A stretch of DNA of 64,000 nt from Numida meleagris. Lineage: Eukaryota; Chordata; Aves; Galliformes; Numididae. Below are positions 25,001 to 38,202 of the stretch, in pieces. The notes under the pieces were generated by a model. It was given only the letters and a program-made list of their open reading frames with translations, was not told where the DNA came from and searched no databases. Within the stretch, counting starts at the first letter, position 1. Each line of letters opens with the position of its first letter. The stretch covers positions 102,373,303-102,437,302 of the forward strand of contig NC_034410.1 in NCBI RefSeq assembly GCF_002078875.1, written 5' to 3'. The translations under genes were made by a program, and so were the position numbers.

Positions 25001-25259
25001 CCAGTTCTCCTCGTTTGCTTAGGTTCTCTCCTTTAGCTTTCACACAAGGTTAGAAAAAAAATAGTGGAGGGGGAATAGTGTTATTACAGCACAGAGCTGG
25101 TCCTTACTTTCCAGCCAGCAAACACAAGTGTTTCTGCATGACACGCTGATGTTGGGGTGTTTAATCCAAGCCCATATTAATCCTGCACAGTATTTTTCTT
25201 AGTGCAAAAAGGAAAAGAGCAAACCACTAGCTTAACGTCCATTTACGTTGCTTGAAATT

Positions 25260-25870
25260 TGAAAATCTGCCCTTTCTGCGCTCCTGAGGAACCACTTCCT
25301 CCCAGCCAGGCCTGGGGAACCCCGCACTGCACACTGCAGAGGACAACAGGATTTTCCTGTGCACAAGTGTCACGGGGAGGCCGGCAAGGCTTCCCGGCCT
25401 ACCCCCAGGCAGCTGCTGCCCCAGAAGAAGGGCTTCAGTGTGCACTCACATTAAGGGCTTGCAGCAGAGCCTGCAGGCCAGTGACAATCTGTGAAGGGTC
25501 CTTGCTTCTGTTAATGAAGGAAATGTCTTGCTGCAGATTGGTTTCTGCCGTGTGGACTCCAAGGTGAGTGTGAGGAATGATGTGTAGTATGGACTCACAA
25601 CATTCCCCATGCTCACATGTGAGCTGAGGGGCTGTCTAGAAATGGATCCGAGGACAGCGGATCTAACCCCTTCCCCATGAGGATGCTGCACCACAGGCAA
25701 CCACTGATTTCCAAATGGCTGCAGTCCACCATGTGCCACCATGTGCTGAGGCTGTGTTCATGAGGTGACATTTGGTGAGCAGCGACAGGCTCTAGGCTCA
25801 GAGGGGGGACCCCACTCCTGCCCTCCCAAGGGCAACTTCACACAGACCCGACTTTATGCTGGGAGTGAAG
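25260..25870. other. GC-rich block with a consensus + strand donor
   Basis: The block is clearly richer in G+C than its surroundings and has open frames on both strands. At 25561-25567 the + strand reads AAG/GTGAGTG, a perfect 5' splice site context, at the end of a 102-codon frame. The translations match nothing I know. It could be an exon of an unannotated antisense transcript, an old repeat or chance. I do not call a gene. Confidence 0.2.
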
Positions 25871-27359
25871 CTTGTCTCACCGATGAGATAAAAGACTTCC
25901 AACCCCTTTTTGCCAGTCACTCTGATAGAAAACACGAACAGTTTGTTGCTACTCTGCATACATCCATGTGCATATAAATCAGCAGACACCTACCCACTGA
26001 GCTATGTCAACATTACAAATACCAACTTTAAATGTTATCACAAGCTGTTTTCAAATACTCTGGATGAAATTCAGATGCATACATACAAGTCCCCAGGAGT
26101 GGCATACATCCATCTGGGGGCAGGGGAGGGCTCCAGGTATGCCTCAGAGTGTTTATTGAGTTTTAAAATATATTTTCTCTATCGACCTATTCTTTATCCT
26201 TCGCCACTCAGTAAGTGCTACTTACTGTAAATGCTTTTTCTGTGTCATGGCAAGTATTCTGAGTTTCAGTGTGATGCACTTAACATGTCCATGTAAATTT
26301 TTAATTTTTGGAACCAGTCACTTCACACTCACTGCCTCTAAGAAAGCTCTAGCACTCACAACCGAAAAACTTTGCTGGAAATCAGCTGAAAGTCCTAAAA
26401 GTCTATTTAAAGATGCAAATGTGTGTGAATAGTTAGTGCAGATGTTTTTCTCCACCAACTGTACTTGCTGAGTTTCACCATTTCCATAAAGCACATTAAA
26501 ACAAGTGTGCGAACACTCTGAGATGAAAGTACCAAGCACTCCTGAGACTTCCAGTGGAAAGTAGAGCTGCCTGACTTTTCTCCAAGCAGACAGAAATGCC
26601 CATGATTCAGCAGCCTGAGTAAATAAAAGAGGTCCTTATTTCCTAATTTTGCTGGCTGGCCACACTGCAGCAGTCTCTGTGTTGCTGCCAAAGGGGATGC
26701 AAAACTGGAACTACACCCAGCAGCTGAAGGACTGTCTTTGTTAGCCAGCCAGGCCTTCCTGACCATCTTCTGGCAACAAAACTACCGTATCCTGCAAGGA
26801 AGACCTCCATCTCAGGCTTGATAGTTCTAGTCTGCCTAATAGGACTAAACAACAGATTTTGCCTGGTCTGTGCTGGAGGAGGACAGCTGGAAACTCAGTT
26901 AGTAGCAGAGTAACACCTGTTCAGTCATATTTATGGGGGAAAGTGCTCACTAACAGAAAAGTGAAGTAATACCAGAAGGAGTTATCCCATGGAAGGGGGA
27001 GGGAAGAAGGGGGAGCATCCAAGCACAAAAGCACCTCTGTGGAGTTCACAGCCAGCCGCTCATGTGCCAACCTCAGTAGTCGTGAAGTCTTAAATGTGAT
27101 CTTTTCCCTAGTGTTGCTGACTGAATTAACAGTACCGCTTCAGAAAAACGTTATTTAGTCACCAGGAAGGTTTACGACATAGGCACGTTTTGGTTGGAAT
27201 ACGCTTCAGGCACTTGCTTTATCGTGCCTTATTTTTCTGTATGATTTAAACATATTTTTGCTGCCTCTAGACAAATGGTCACCTTCCTAAAGAAAATGTC
27301 AGCAAATCTTTATGCATCATAATATATAACATTCCTCTGACAGAGTTTACAAATATGAA

Positions 27360-27530
27360 TTAATTAATATTCTCAATATCCTATAAAAAGTAGTTCTCTG
27401 TTTTCCCTGTTTTGCTGCTCATGTAACTGGGGCACAGAAAAGCTGGAGCAGTTTGCCTCAGGTTACAAATGTAATCTGTGCAAGGGAGGAAGCAGACTTC
27501 GTATCTCCCAGGTCTGAGCCACCCTGCAAG
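27360..27530 (+). repeat. MIR-type amniote SINE remnant
   Basis: 'TAACTGGGGCACAGAAAAGC', then 'AGTTTGCCTCAGGTTACAAA', then GGGAGGAAGCAGACTTCGTA and TCTCCCAGGTCTGAGCC follow the MIR core order (gcacagagaggtt, gcctcaaggtcac, gaactcaggtctcctg). It is decayed but collinear. Confidence 0.55.
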
Positions 27531-29399
27531 AAAAATCCTTTTTCCTCCACTCTGAAACACTGAGCTGGCAAAAAGCTGAAGCTGATGGACACAGCCAAGG
27601 AGAAAGCACAGCCATCCAGTTGATTGACACCTCTCAGCTTGGAGTTCAACAGAAACCTTCTAATGGTTTGCCCAGCTAGCGATAATGGCTGACTGGTCAC
27701 ACTGCCATCCTACAGGACTCCATCTGAAGTACCACATAGCAAGGGACAAATTTCTTAACAATGGATATGCAGGAGGGGAATAGATATTAAAAATGACTAA
27801 TCAACTATATCAAGCAGCAGAACATAAACACATCCAATAATACATACTTTCCCATGCATTAGAATGATGAATACATATGCACGCATATGCACTGAATTGT
27901 GGTGTAGCTGCTACTTGTTTTCTCTCCACCAGCCAAAGAGCTGTTCATACAAAACCGCATACATGCAGCTGCGCTCATACACATATTGAAATGTCTGAAT
28001 GGACAACATACATAAATGCACAGCTTTGCCAGTTTACTCAATAACAAACTACAAGATAGATCCCATTGTACGAAAGGAAGGACTAAGCAGCAGGTAGGTA
28101 GGTCAGTTAACTGGATGTATGAGAGATCTCCACAGCTTTAAATCTTTGCATTTTTGTGCAGGTAATTGAGTGGAGTGGTTATTATATATCATATAGTTTA
28201 CTTGTAATGGCTGTTTCAGGTTTTAGTGCTGGACACATTTTATATTACTATCACCACTAATTGTCTACAGGGCTACCTTGAAAATGAGATAAGCAATCTT
28301 AAGGGAATATGCAGGTGTGAACAAATAGTAAATGAAGAGGTTGGATATTACTGAAATAAAACAATATAGTGCTGTGTGAGGAATATATCTATGTAACAAG
28401 AAGATCAAAGGATAGCATTTAGGCATTAACATGGCTTTGGCAATCTCCTAACATACATGTCACTAAAAGAAACTATGATTTTGAAGATTTTAATAGAATT
28501 TGCAGAGAATACTCACCCTTAAAGTAGCTCTAAATAAAATATATATGATTATATTATATTCTCCTTTTTTTTTTTTCCTATAGAAAGATACACAGTTTTG
28601 GAAAAACTGCAACTTTAACATAACCATCACGTTTTTTTTCACATCAGTGACCCCACATTAAACTCCCTCATTTGTCTCATAACTTATTAAATGGCTTGAA
28701 AAGTAATACTCTGTAATGGGCATTCAAAAGAGAAACGTGAACTTTAAAAATTATTTATAATTTACAGATGTTTTTAAAATCTATCAATTTTTCAAAACTA
28801 CTTTGGGAACACCAATTAAATGCATTAACAGTTGGATTACTGGGGCAAGAACATGCAGGGGTTCCTGATCAACAAAACTGAGACAGCCTATACGGAGGTT
28901 CCCCATGTTAAATTTCATAAGAAAGGCAGCTCCTAGAAACAGCAAATAAGATGCTTTAATACCTCACAGGAAAAACCTGCTTGCTTTAATAAAATGCCTT
29001 TAGTGCTTAGACAAGTAGTTAACATTCCTGTATCGCTCTCCTAAGGTAACCTAAGCATCCAGTTCCATTATGTCTTCTTTGCAAGATATATTACTATTAC
29101 ATATGTAAAGAGGAGCGTAAATGTTTTCCTTGGTTGTTGCTTAAAGTTCATTTGAACAGACGGAGCCCATTGAATTCCATCTTCTACAGCCAAATTAAAG
29201 AAAATGTAAGCGGTTCACACTTTGCTTCACCTTTTAGATCATACGCAAAACCCAATTTGCAACTCGGGGAACACAGAGCTACCTACCCTCCATTTGTCTG
29301 AGGAAGCCTGTACTTTGTGCCTCTCAAGGCAAAGAGAAAGAATAAGTAATTTTCCACAGTCCTCTACATATAACTAATGACAGTCACCATCCTCAAAGC

Positions 29400-29620
29400 T
29401 TATTATACTGCTTTACATAATTGGGAATCGCATGTCACACAATTAATTTACAGGGGTTGTTTTGTTGTGACTGTACAAGCACTAAGCGATTCAAATTAGC
29501 TCATTTGTCCACTGCTTAAATGTGACAAACACATTTACACTGTATTTCTTCCGCTGTTAAGTTGCTGTTTCTCTTAGTAGTTGTTTGTTTGTTTGTACGG
29601 TATGAGTCAGAGACCACCAG
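29400..29620. promoter_or_regulatory. candidate conserved non-coding element in intron 3
   Basis: This repeat-free segment contains 'CACAATTAATTTACAGGGG', 'GTACAAGCACTAAGCGATTC' and 'AATTAGCTCATTTGTCC'. The mixture of homeodomain-like words and complex non-repeat sequence resembles vertebrate developmental enhancers. There is no reading frame. Conservation has to be tested. Confidence 0.28.
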
Positions 29621-30929
29621 GCTTGTTCCATCTGAAGCTAGGGTCAGGAAAAATCACCCTGAGAATAATTACATTTAGAATCAAGATAATGGGAGAGCAA
29701 AAAACCCATTCAAATATTCTAGCAAACATGCACATAATAGTGGTTTCCTAAAAACCTGTATGTTAACAACCTCGTGTACCAAAAGTAAGGATTCAGTTAA
29801 TCAGTACTGTGGTAGAAAATAATCATTATAATATGTGCTGATAACAGTATTTGTGCTGCTTATTAAGAGGAACGCACGACTAGAGGACAAGAGTTCAGGC
29901 TCCTCAGTGGACACCAGTAATTTCTCATGCATTCTGCTTTCAGTGGGTCATGCACTCCCCCACCAACAAGACCAAGAAACTCCATCCTTCCAATTTTCCC
30001 CTGAACTGCAGCTCCTTCTGAAAGCTGCAGAAGTATACAAAAGCCTCAGAAACCCTATACCACGGTTTTGGTCAAAAAAGGTAACTCTGTAATGGCATGC
30101 AGGTATTAAAACGAGTTGGCTGCTGCTTTCTTTCACAGGTCACAATGTAAGGAATGTGTCCGAAGTCAGCAATGTGTTCTTTTCTTTCCTTCCTTTCCAA
30201 AATCAAATGATCCAGAGGCTCACACCATAAAAGCTGACCGAGCCCCCGCTTCAAAGCTGCCTTCCAAGCCCCCATTTCCACCCAGCCCCCAGGCCCTGAG
30301 GGGAGATGGGCAGCCTGTCAAAACCACCGTAGCTGGAGGCTCAGACAAAAGATGGAGCCCCTGAGCAGCATTTGCAGGCAGAAACCCGTGAGATGCCAAG
30401 CACCACCTTGGGTTCTCATTTGAATATCGTCCTTCTTTCCGTTAATCTAGAGTTTAATCATGAAAGTCTGCAGGGATTGCGGGGGGTGCACCTCACACTC
30501 AGCCTGCGCCTGTCCCTCCCACCTGTGCCTCTATTTCAACCATCCCAATTCATTGCTTCATTGCCTCAAGACCAGAAATACAGCAGCAAGATACATTTTG
30601 GATGGGGGCTAAAGTAGGACAAAGGAAAAAAAAGGAAGGCAACCGGTGGGAAACAAAATGAAAGGAATGTGAGGTGAGAAGAAAGAAAGGAATAAATAAT
30701 CACATCTGAAAGAAACCCAGGGAAAGAGATTGCAACATTTTTTATAGGAAATGGAAAGTAAAAGGGAATGGAGATCAAGTGAAAGCAAGGCTGTCACTTA
30801 ACACTTTCAAAAACATAGCGGTGTTATTTTACAGTGTGCTAGAATGAAATACAGTAAATAAACACAGAACTGCTTATTTCTTCAAATGACAGAGATGTGG
30901 TGGCGGTCTTATTTACACAGGTGAAAACT

Positions 30930-30990
30930 CCTGGACCTAGATCTGCAAAGGGACTTGGGTGTCTCCAGGAGCCTAAGAAGCAAAGAAAGC
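30930..30990 (+). repeat. old amniote repeat fragment (weak)
   Basis: 'CCTAGATCTGCAAAGGGACT' followed by 'TGGGTGTCTCCAGGAGCCTA' resembles 'cctgatcctgcaaagggacttaggtgcct...ggagcctaa', a phrase common in ancient reptile and bird repeats. It is short, with uncertain ends. Confidence 0.4.
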
Positions 30991-31819
30991 AGAATTCATG
31001 GGGCCCCGAGGGGAAGCAGGAAAAGGTCTGCAACCTCGCAGCTTGGGCACGCAGCTGGGAAAGGGGAGGACTGGGCTCTTTATACATAAAAGAGTGGCTG
31101 GATGAAAAATAAAAATAAACCTAAGCACAAGCTCCAGACTGCAAGAGCCCTTGCACTAAACGAGTATAATTCGCAGTAGGTTAACAGTCCTTTCTCAAAT
31201 GTGCTTCTACCAGCCCTATGAATATGGTGCTCTTTGCTCCAGTGAGCCCAGCTTCCATGGGAAGAGACCCTTGCAGATCTGAGGACCTTCTGCTTAGAGG
31301 CAGGAAACGGGGCTTTGAATCCCCCCAGGATGCTGAGGGAATGAATCTAGGCCTCGTGCCATTTAGTACTCGAACTATTTGGCCCCTATATAGGGAAGCC
31401 AAGAATGCAGCACTTTCTACTGTAAGTGTCCGCTGTGCCCTGGGCTTAGCAGCAGGCTGATCAAAGGTGATGGGCACCCAGATGCTCAATCTAGGGTGGT
31501 TCGCAGAGGCTGCCAAGCCACAGATACCTGAGAAATTTTTGATTAAGAAAAAGGCACTGACCAAACTGGGGAGGACCCAGAGAGGTTGTTTTTGGATAAC
31601 TATTTCTATTTAGCTTCTTACAGTTTGCTTACATCCCATTTCAGGCTCCTTTTGTTTTTTTTTCCCAGCTCTGGCTGTTAGTGCAGATGTGCCGCACAGC
31701 TGTTCGAAGTGACGTCCTCGAGCAAAGGTAACCTTGGTTTTTAAACTAAGTTGGTGCTCAGAATGGCCCACAAATGCTTACTCTTGGGCAGTACTGTCAC
31801 CTTGGGGCAGGATGTCTCT

Positions 31820-31892
31820 GATACCCTTTCTCTGGTGGGTTGGACTAGGCAATCTTAGCGGTCTTTTCCAACCTTAATGATTTTGTGATTCA
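31820..31892 (+). repeat. CR1 LINE 3'-end fragment
   Basis: 'GGTTGGACTAGGCAATCTTA' followed by GCGGTCTTTTCCAACCTTAA and TGATTTTGTGATTC is the classic CR1 3' terminus in + orientation, opposite to ZNF521. Only the last 70 or so bases are recognisable. Confidence 0.9.
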
Positions 31893-32614
31893 CTGTAGGC
31901 AAACTGCAGTGCCAGGCAATACAGCCCTCTCTCAGCATGCAATAGGCACAGGTAAGCATATGTGGCTTTCACTGAATAATAGGTGCTCTAGCCTGTAAGT
32001 GGGATATGATGAATTTCCCAGTTGAGAACAGTCACAAGACCAAATGCTACTATAAAGTTGTCACCTGTAAATATCACACCTACCACCTGCCTTCCTATCT
32101 TGTGGGTCACCAGTCCGTCTTTGTGGAATTTTGCAAAGTGAGGGTTGCATTTAAAATACATATGCTTCATTCAGTTCTTTAATGTTAATAAAGGCTTATC
32201 TGGGCAATTTATTTATAAGATTTACTTAAGATGGAGAGATTCTTTGCAGAAGGCGGCGTTTTCCTTCCTCTCTGTATAATTTCCATTCAACAAAGCCTGC
32301 TGAAACTCATGATGAACTGTCTGAAATAGAGGCCTCTCCAGAACTTGAGATCTCTGCTTTGTTAAAGCATATATCTAAAACAACCCTTTGTAGCTTCCTC
32401 AGTGTAGAATGGAAGCTCGGTGTGAAATAACAGTAAATTAAGCCTTCTGCTGTCAGGGCTGGAAATAAGAGTAGAGCAGAATAGTGGCTGGATTTGAAAT
32501 GATTTTTTTTTCCTATTGGCTTCATTTACATCCCGTCTAAGGTCTTCTGAGCAGCTCAAGGTGTCTTATCTCTGGCTACCAGGGGGTATTTTGCAGTCAA
32601 AGCAGTTAACTTAC

Positions 32615-32640
32615 TTTCTCTCTCTCTCTCTCTCTTTTTT
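32615..32640 (+). repeat. (TC)n simple repeat
   Basis: About ten TC units run into a T6 tract. Confidence 0.9.
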
Positions 32641-34559
32641 AAGGCCATCTTATCTTATCAGACAGATCTCTCCAGGCTGAGGAGAACCCATACTTATCAG
32701 TAGCTGTACGCTATATTGACAGCTCAGTGCTGCTAGGGACAAATGAAAGCTTAGGGTAGAGAAAGATCAGTTAACCTGTTCCACGCTCAGTTTAGACTAA
32801 TCTTTGGTTTGTCTAACTTCAGGAAACGCTGTATGTCTTTGCTCTGTTTACTTGGACAACAGAGGCACACAATCACAGCATCAATCACTAGATCTGGTGC
32901 AGAGGTACAATGCATAAGCAGCTGCCATAATAATCCCCAAAGCAGTTTGTCTGTTGACTTTCAACCTCCAGCAACTCCTTCTCCAGGTGACTTAGGGGCA
33001 GCTGTCTGTTCTGGGAGCGACTGTGTTGCTGGGATTGCACAGCAAAGCAAAAACTGTGGGCTGCACAGACTTGCCATGCAGTAAGCAGCCTTCCCCCTGA
33101 GCACAGGGAAGTGTGCATGCTGAGGGCCAGAAAAGGAAAGCAATCCCCATATGATACAAATGGGAACAATGAGGCTGAAGGTGAACCTAAAAGGTTGTTT
33201 GGGGAGCAGAAGCCAAGGTGAAGAAGCAGTTTGTTTAGACCTGTCCTCCATATCCTGCTGTGGTAAACTTTACAATAAGACACACATAGTAACTAAGAGC
33301 AGCCAGCTCTGCCAGGTGGTATCTCTGGGAAATAGCAGCCAGCCTTCTCACTTACCACCAGAAAGGATATAAATGGCAAGATTCCTCTCGTCCTTTGCTT
33401 GATGTCAAGAGCAGTGAACCAGGTCTAAAAAGTTACAGCTGCTACTACTGACAAATCATTCACCATAATTTCAGGTGAAAAAAACCTGTAACTGCGCATT
33501 AAGCCTTGCGCTGGAACTGCACTGTACTTTTTATGCTTATTTTTCCTGTCTCCCCTTCGTGTCCAAACACTTCATGAGCACTTTTGTATTAGTGATAACC
33601 CTAGACTTTCCCCGCAGAGAAGGTTCGCTATTAATTGTCCATTATCTTGGTGTGTCAGCACAAAGGAGAGGGGAAGAAATTCTTATCCAAATGGTTTCAC
33701 CTCCCTCTCTTGAGAGTGATGCCCTTGTCAGGGCATTAAAGACATGAAAACCTGCCACTTATCAGAATTGTGTTTGAACTGAACTACTGTCCTTGAAAAC
33801 AGTAGACACCAGATACCATCAAAATATGCCACATTGGCGGATCCTGTTCCACTGTGACTCGGGCTACCTTTATAATGCTTCTATATGCATTTGTGATTGC
33901 ACATAAACACTGGTGTTATAGCTGTGGCTTAAAATAAGAAAAACATGTTCTTTTTCATTTTATAAAACAGTAAACATATCATGAATAGCAGTTGCCAGAA
34001 CGAAGAAAAGTTGGCCAGCATCTATGTTAAGTCTCCAGGCACCATATTAAAATTCGGGCTAGTAGTATGTGCAGATTTTTGGAAAAGATATGGCAGGAGA
34101 AATAAGACGATGCATGTGACATTTTTTATGAAACACTTTGGAAGATTTCAACAGTTTAAATAAGCCTGAGGACACACTTGAATGTAAACTCATTGCTGAA
34201 CCAAATCGTAAAATTTTTTAATTACTTCACACCACCAATTCTTAACAAAACATAACTCAGGCCGATTAAAATGCTGAATTTGCCCGCTAGAATGAAACAA
34301 TATTTCAAAGAGGTCTTTAGTAATTCTATTAATGTGTTCAGAGACAACAACCAAAAAAAAGAACTTAGGTTACAACCACAGCTGCAGAGCCGTCTCTGTT
34401 CTTGTCTGGACAACCTGAATGACTGTTGTTGCTTTTCACAACTTGAAGTCACAATGAGGAAGAAAAAAAAAAGAAAAAGAAGTTACGCTTTGCTTTTAAC
34501 AAGTAAACAAGTGTACAAATTAATTCAGAGAGCTGTAATTTTGAAAATTTTCTATGTTT

Positions 34560-34760
34560 AATGTGCACTGCAGTTAAACTACTTTTTCTGTACAAATTAA
34601 TTTACTGCATCAGTGATCGATGTTTATGTTTAGGCAATTTTATTTCTCAGTATGGTAAAATTAGACCTAATAGTTGCAACCTGTTATGTCCAATCTGTCA
34701 CTGAAATTCAAATTGCCTTTTTCCTATTATTCAAGGAGCAATTTGGAGGAATTAAAGCCA
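34560..34760. promoter_or_regulatory. candidate conserved non-coding element in intron 3
   Basis: A repeat-free AT-rich segment has 'ACAAATTAATTTACTGCATC', 'GTGATCGATGTTTATG' (forkhead-like) and 'CTGAAATTCAAATTGCC'. It has no coding potential. The call rests on sequence texture alone. Confidence 0.2.
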
Positions 34761-35726
34761 TCTAAAACCAGAAGACAAACAATTCTCTGTAAGGACTCAA
34801 TAGCCTGTGTCATCAACCTGCTATAGAAAGCGGTGGCCTGTCCAAGGCAGAACCTTTTCCTTAGGTTCTGAAAGTTCCAGCTCTGCTGAGCCACAAAAGG
34901 TACCAACATTTGAAGACAGCCAAGCCTTCCGCTCCTTAGAGAGAGCGCACAGCCAGTGTGCATTCTGAGTGACTGGACAGGCCATTAGCTGCTAACAAAA
35001 AGGCCCTTCTCCGTATTCCTGAATTGTGGATGCTCACAAGTTTTCGATTAGCCATCCTTGTATCTACAAAAAATAGATTTTGTTCTTCATCTGGGACAAG
35101 GTAGTTACTGTCATCTTGTTCTTGTCATAAAGCACTCAGCTGCCACTAGCTATTATTATTTATCATTTCCAGAACCAAAGTATACTGGTCAAACTTTGTT
35201 GACTACTCTGTGTTTTATTCTTCCTCATTTTAGAGGACAGCTGCACTTTACACCCCAGGTTTTCCACTATAATCGTCTGAGGCTTCTTGAGGTCTCAAAG
35301 ACCCTTGCCCCATCTTCCCTTATGCCTTAAAATGTGTTTACTGATTACATTTTAATTTCTGCATGGGGCACTGTGGTGTCTCTGTACTCACTGATATCTT
35401 TTACAACCTCCCTCAATCGCAATAAACAAATACTCACTGTCCCTTTTCTCTCTCACTTCTACCTTTATTTTCCTCTGTGTGTTTTTGTGCAGGAAGCAGA
35501 GTTTCATTTTTCTCATACACACAGAATTAATAAATTACATTCTCAACTCTAGCCTGCACACAAGTTTTTGGTCTCGTTGGAGATGGGTGAAACAGTGAGG
35601 TGAGAGATAATGTAGGTTTGGAAGAGCTTTCGCATCATTTCCAGTCATTTTGTTTTACACTCTTTTTCTCACTTTCAAAATTCCAAGTAGGCTCATTTCT
35701 TTGCAAGATTGCTCAGATCATCAAAC

Positions 35727-35785
35727 TGATTAATAACTTTGCTACTAGGCTGCACTGATTAATGTGAGTTAGTCGAGTGATTAAT
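35727..35785 (+). promoter_or_regulatory. cluster of three TGATTAAT motifs
   Basis: Exact TGATTAAT octamers occur at 35727-35734, 35756-35763 and 35778-35785, starting 29 and 22 bases apart on one strand. The word is compatible with homeodomain (PBX/HNF1-like half-site) binding. Three identical copies in 59 bases are unlikely by chance even in AT-rich DNA. No repeat family explains the block. Function is inferred, not shown. Confidence 0.4.
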
Positions 35786-36586
35786 AATTTTATTGTTTTG
35801 CAGAACCAAGCTGCCCTGAATGTCTTGGACTCGTACAATGTTTTACAAGTGGAACTTCCTTGGATGGATGATATGTAACTTCCTGGATTCCCAATGCTCA
35901 GCAAAGCGTTAGAATCTTACCTCTGAGTTCACTCCTCTGTATTTGTGCCCAAAAACCATTTTCAGATGACAATATTTGAACTCAGACCCTTGCTTCTCAC
36001 ATCACACTTTGCTGCTGCTTCCTCTTCCTCCTACTTGTTTGTTCCAGTCCCCTGGTCAACACTATCAGACTTAACTCAACCTGAGGTAAAGCACATCTTT
36101 TTGCTGATTCCTAGGCAGTTTCTAGAACAAATACCCAAACTTTTGTTGATCCCTTGGTAGCCATCATAATGCAAGTAACAACATAATCTACATGGGTTCA
36201 TGTGTGTATGTAACAGTTGAATCCTTCTGTGCGGGTGGATGACAGACAACTCATTCCAAGTATTTGACGGCAGAAGCAGAGGCCATTGTATTCCACGATT
36301 ACATTCACACACTTCCTCCTGAAGTGGCCAATGAAGCAAATCATTATTTATCATCCATTGTACAAGATTTCCTGACTGCGCGCATGTTTTGACTTCTGTT
36401 TTGCTGATACTGGACTTCACAGTACCGGCAGTCTCCAGAGGAGCATATAAAAGCATGATCTATTCCTAGGACTGAATAGCGGGCTCTGTGTTAGGTAATG
36501 CACTGCCCGTTAGGCTGCACTTTCCTGCTAATTACAGTGGAAGTTTTCTTTTAAAGAAAACATGGCATTGCAAACGGCATGGCATC

Positions 36587-36620
36587 AGCTTTCTTTCTAA
36601 TTGGAGCTTTCTTTCTAATT
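36587..36620 (+). repeat. 16-bp short direct duplication
   Basis: AGCTTTCTTTCTAATT occurs at 36587-36602 and again at 36605-36620, separated by two bases. It is a small local duplication. Confidence 0.9.
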
Positions 36621-37009
36621 CTCTCAGTACTAAGTTTCACCATAAACACACTCTTCTATATTTGGATACTGGGTTTAACTCTCTTAGACAAAATTAGATT
36701 TGACACGATTATATATTTATTTGATCTTTTCCAAAGCACCAATTGCAAGCCAAGCAGCATAAAGAGCCAAATGCAAAACAGTAAAAGTAGAAAGCAAAAT
36801 CTAATAGCATGTTACAATATGCTATACACACAGAATTCAAAAGGGACCTGCCAGCCCCAAAAGACTCAATTCCTGACTACTTAGAGTAAAGAGAAAAACA
36901 AAAGGGTAGCAGATGCAAAAACAAAGGTAGGGAGCCCATAAAACAGTCATGGATAGGCCAACTGAAATAAACAGGGCTTGCAGCTTGCCTTAAAGGCAGC
37001 CAGCAAGGG

Positions 37010-37330
37010 GCTCTGGCAGGGAGCTGCACAACCGAGGACAAGAAAGACTTGCCTTCGGCCCGCGTCTGCCTCAGCCCAGGGAGAGGAAGACAGCCATGGC
37101 CAACTGTGAGCTACTGCCAGGCAGGGACATGGAGCGCGAGGCTTTTACCCAGGAACTGGAGGATTAAAATTTGAACAGCTACACGCTCTGGACTCTATAT
37201 TTTAATATATTAGCTTTCCACCCCAAAGAGGCTCCAGATCAATTTCAAGGGAACCAATTAGGAGCACATTACAGTAGTCCATCTCAGATGACTGCAGAAT
37301 GGTCTGCATCCAAGATAAATAAGCAAACTG
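37010..37330. other. possible unclassified old repeat or GC-rich element
   Basis: A GC-rich part (about 37010-37160, with CCCGCGTCTGCC) runs into 'GGAACCAATTAGGAGCACAT' and 'ATTACAGTAGTCCATCTCAG', which faintly recalls reptilian ancient repeat phrases ('attacagtaatccaatct'). I cannot name a family. Nothing coding is recognised. Confidence 0.25.
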
Positions 37331-38180
37331 TTCGCATTAGTTGGAAATTCTTCACTGGAATGGGGAACCAAGGCCCTTCTTGCTGGGGAAAGAACATCAT
37401 GATGTTGGTCAATAATGCTCCTGGCTTGTACCCTGTACTAGCCTGAAAATGCGTCTCCACATCCCAAAAAGCTTCCTGTCTTCTTTACTTCAAGCCCATT
37501 AGTAGGCAGCCTCTCAATGTATATCATCAAAGTATTTTTTCTCCCCTTTCTCCTTAGTCTTGTATGTTTTGTGCTACAACCAGATTTACTCTTCTAAAAC
37601 GTGTCTACTTTCAAGATGAATTACATGCCTGAAAACGTACTGCAGACTTCCTATCAGCAGGCACAACTCAGAGCAGACCAAATAAAAATACCATGTATTG
37701 TGTAATGGAACTGCAACCTGGAGTTCCCCTGGTCTCTCGTGTCCCAGAAAAAGACAGAGAAGGAGATATAACAGAAGACTCTCTTGTTGAAAAAAGTAAA
37801 TATTCCTCTTGGAATAAGGTATTGCCCATTTGCCAAGATGGTCCAACCATTTAAATGCTCTAGATGCCAGTTTTGGGGCACTTTCCCAGGCCTGGCTCCA
37901 GACTTACTGGATAAAGAGCCTTCATCTCCAACACGGACACAGAGGCAGCCTGAGGAGCTGTGAGCTGGGGATGAAGGGTGCCCTAGGAGCATCCTGAGCA
38001 TCACAAGGAGCCAGCATACCCTGTACCTGCCAAACTATAGTCCCAACACAGGGTCACTTCAAAAAATGTCAATCCAGGCAGAATCATGCTGTGGACTAGA
38101 TCCAGCCTGCAGGACATTATTTGAACCATTCTCTATCAACTCCAAAGCAAAAGCTCTGCTCTAGCTTCTACCGTGAAAGG

Positions 38181-38202
38181 AAAAATAAATAAATAAATAA
38201 AA
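38181..38202 (+). repeat. (AAAT)n simple repeat
   Basis: Four to five AAAT units in an A-rich tract. Confidence 0.85.
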
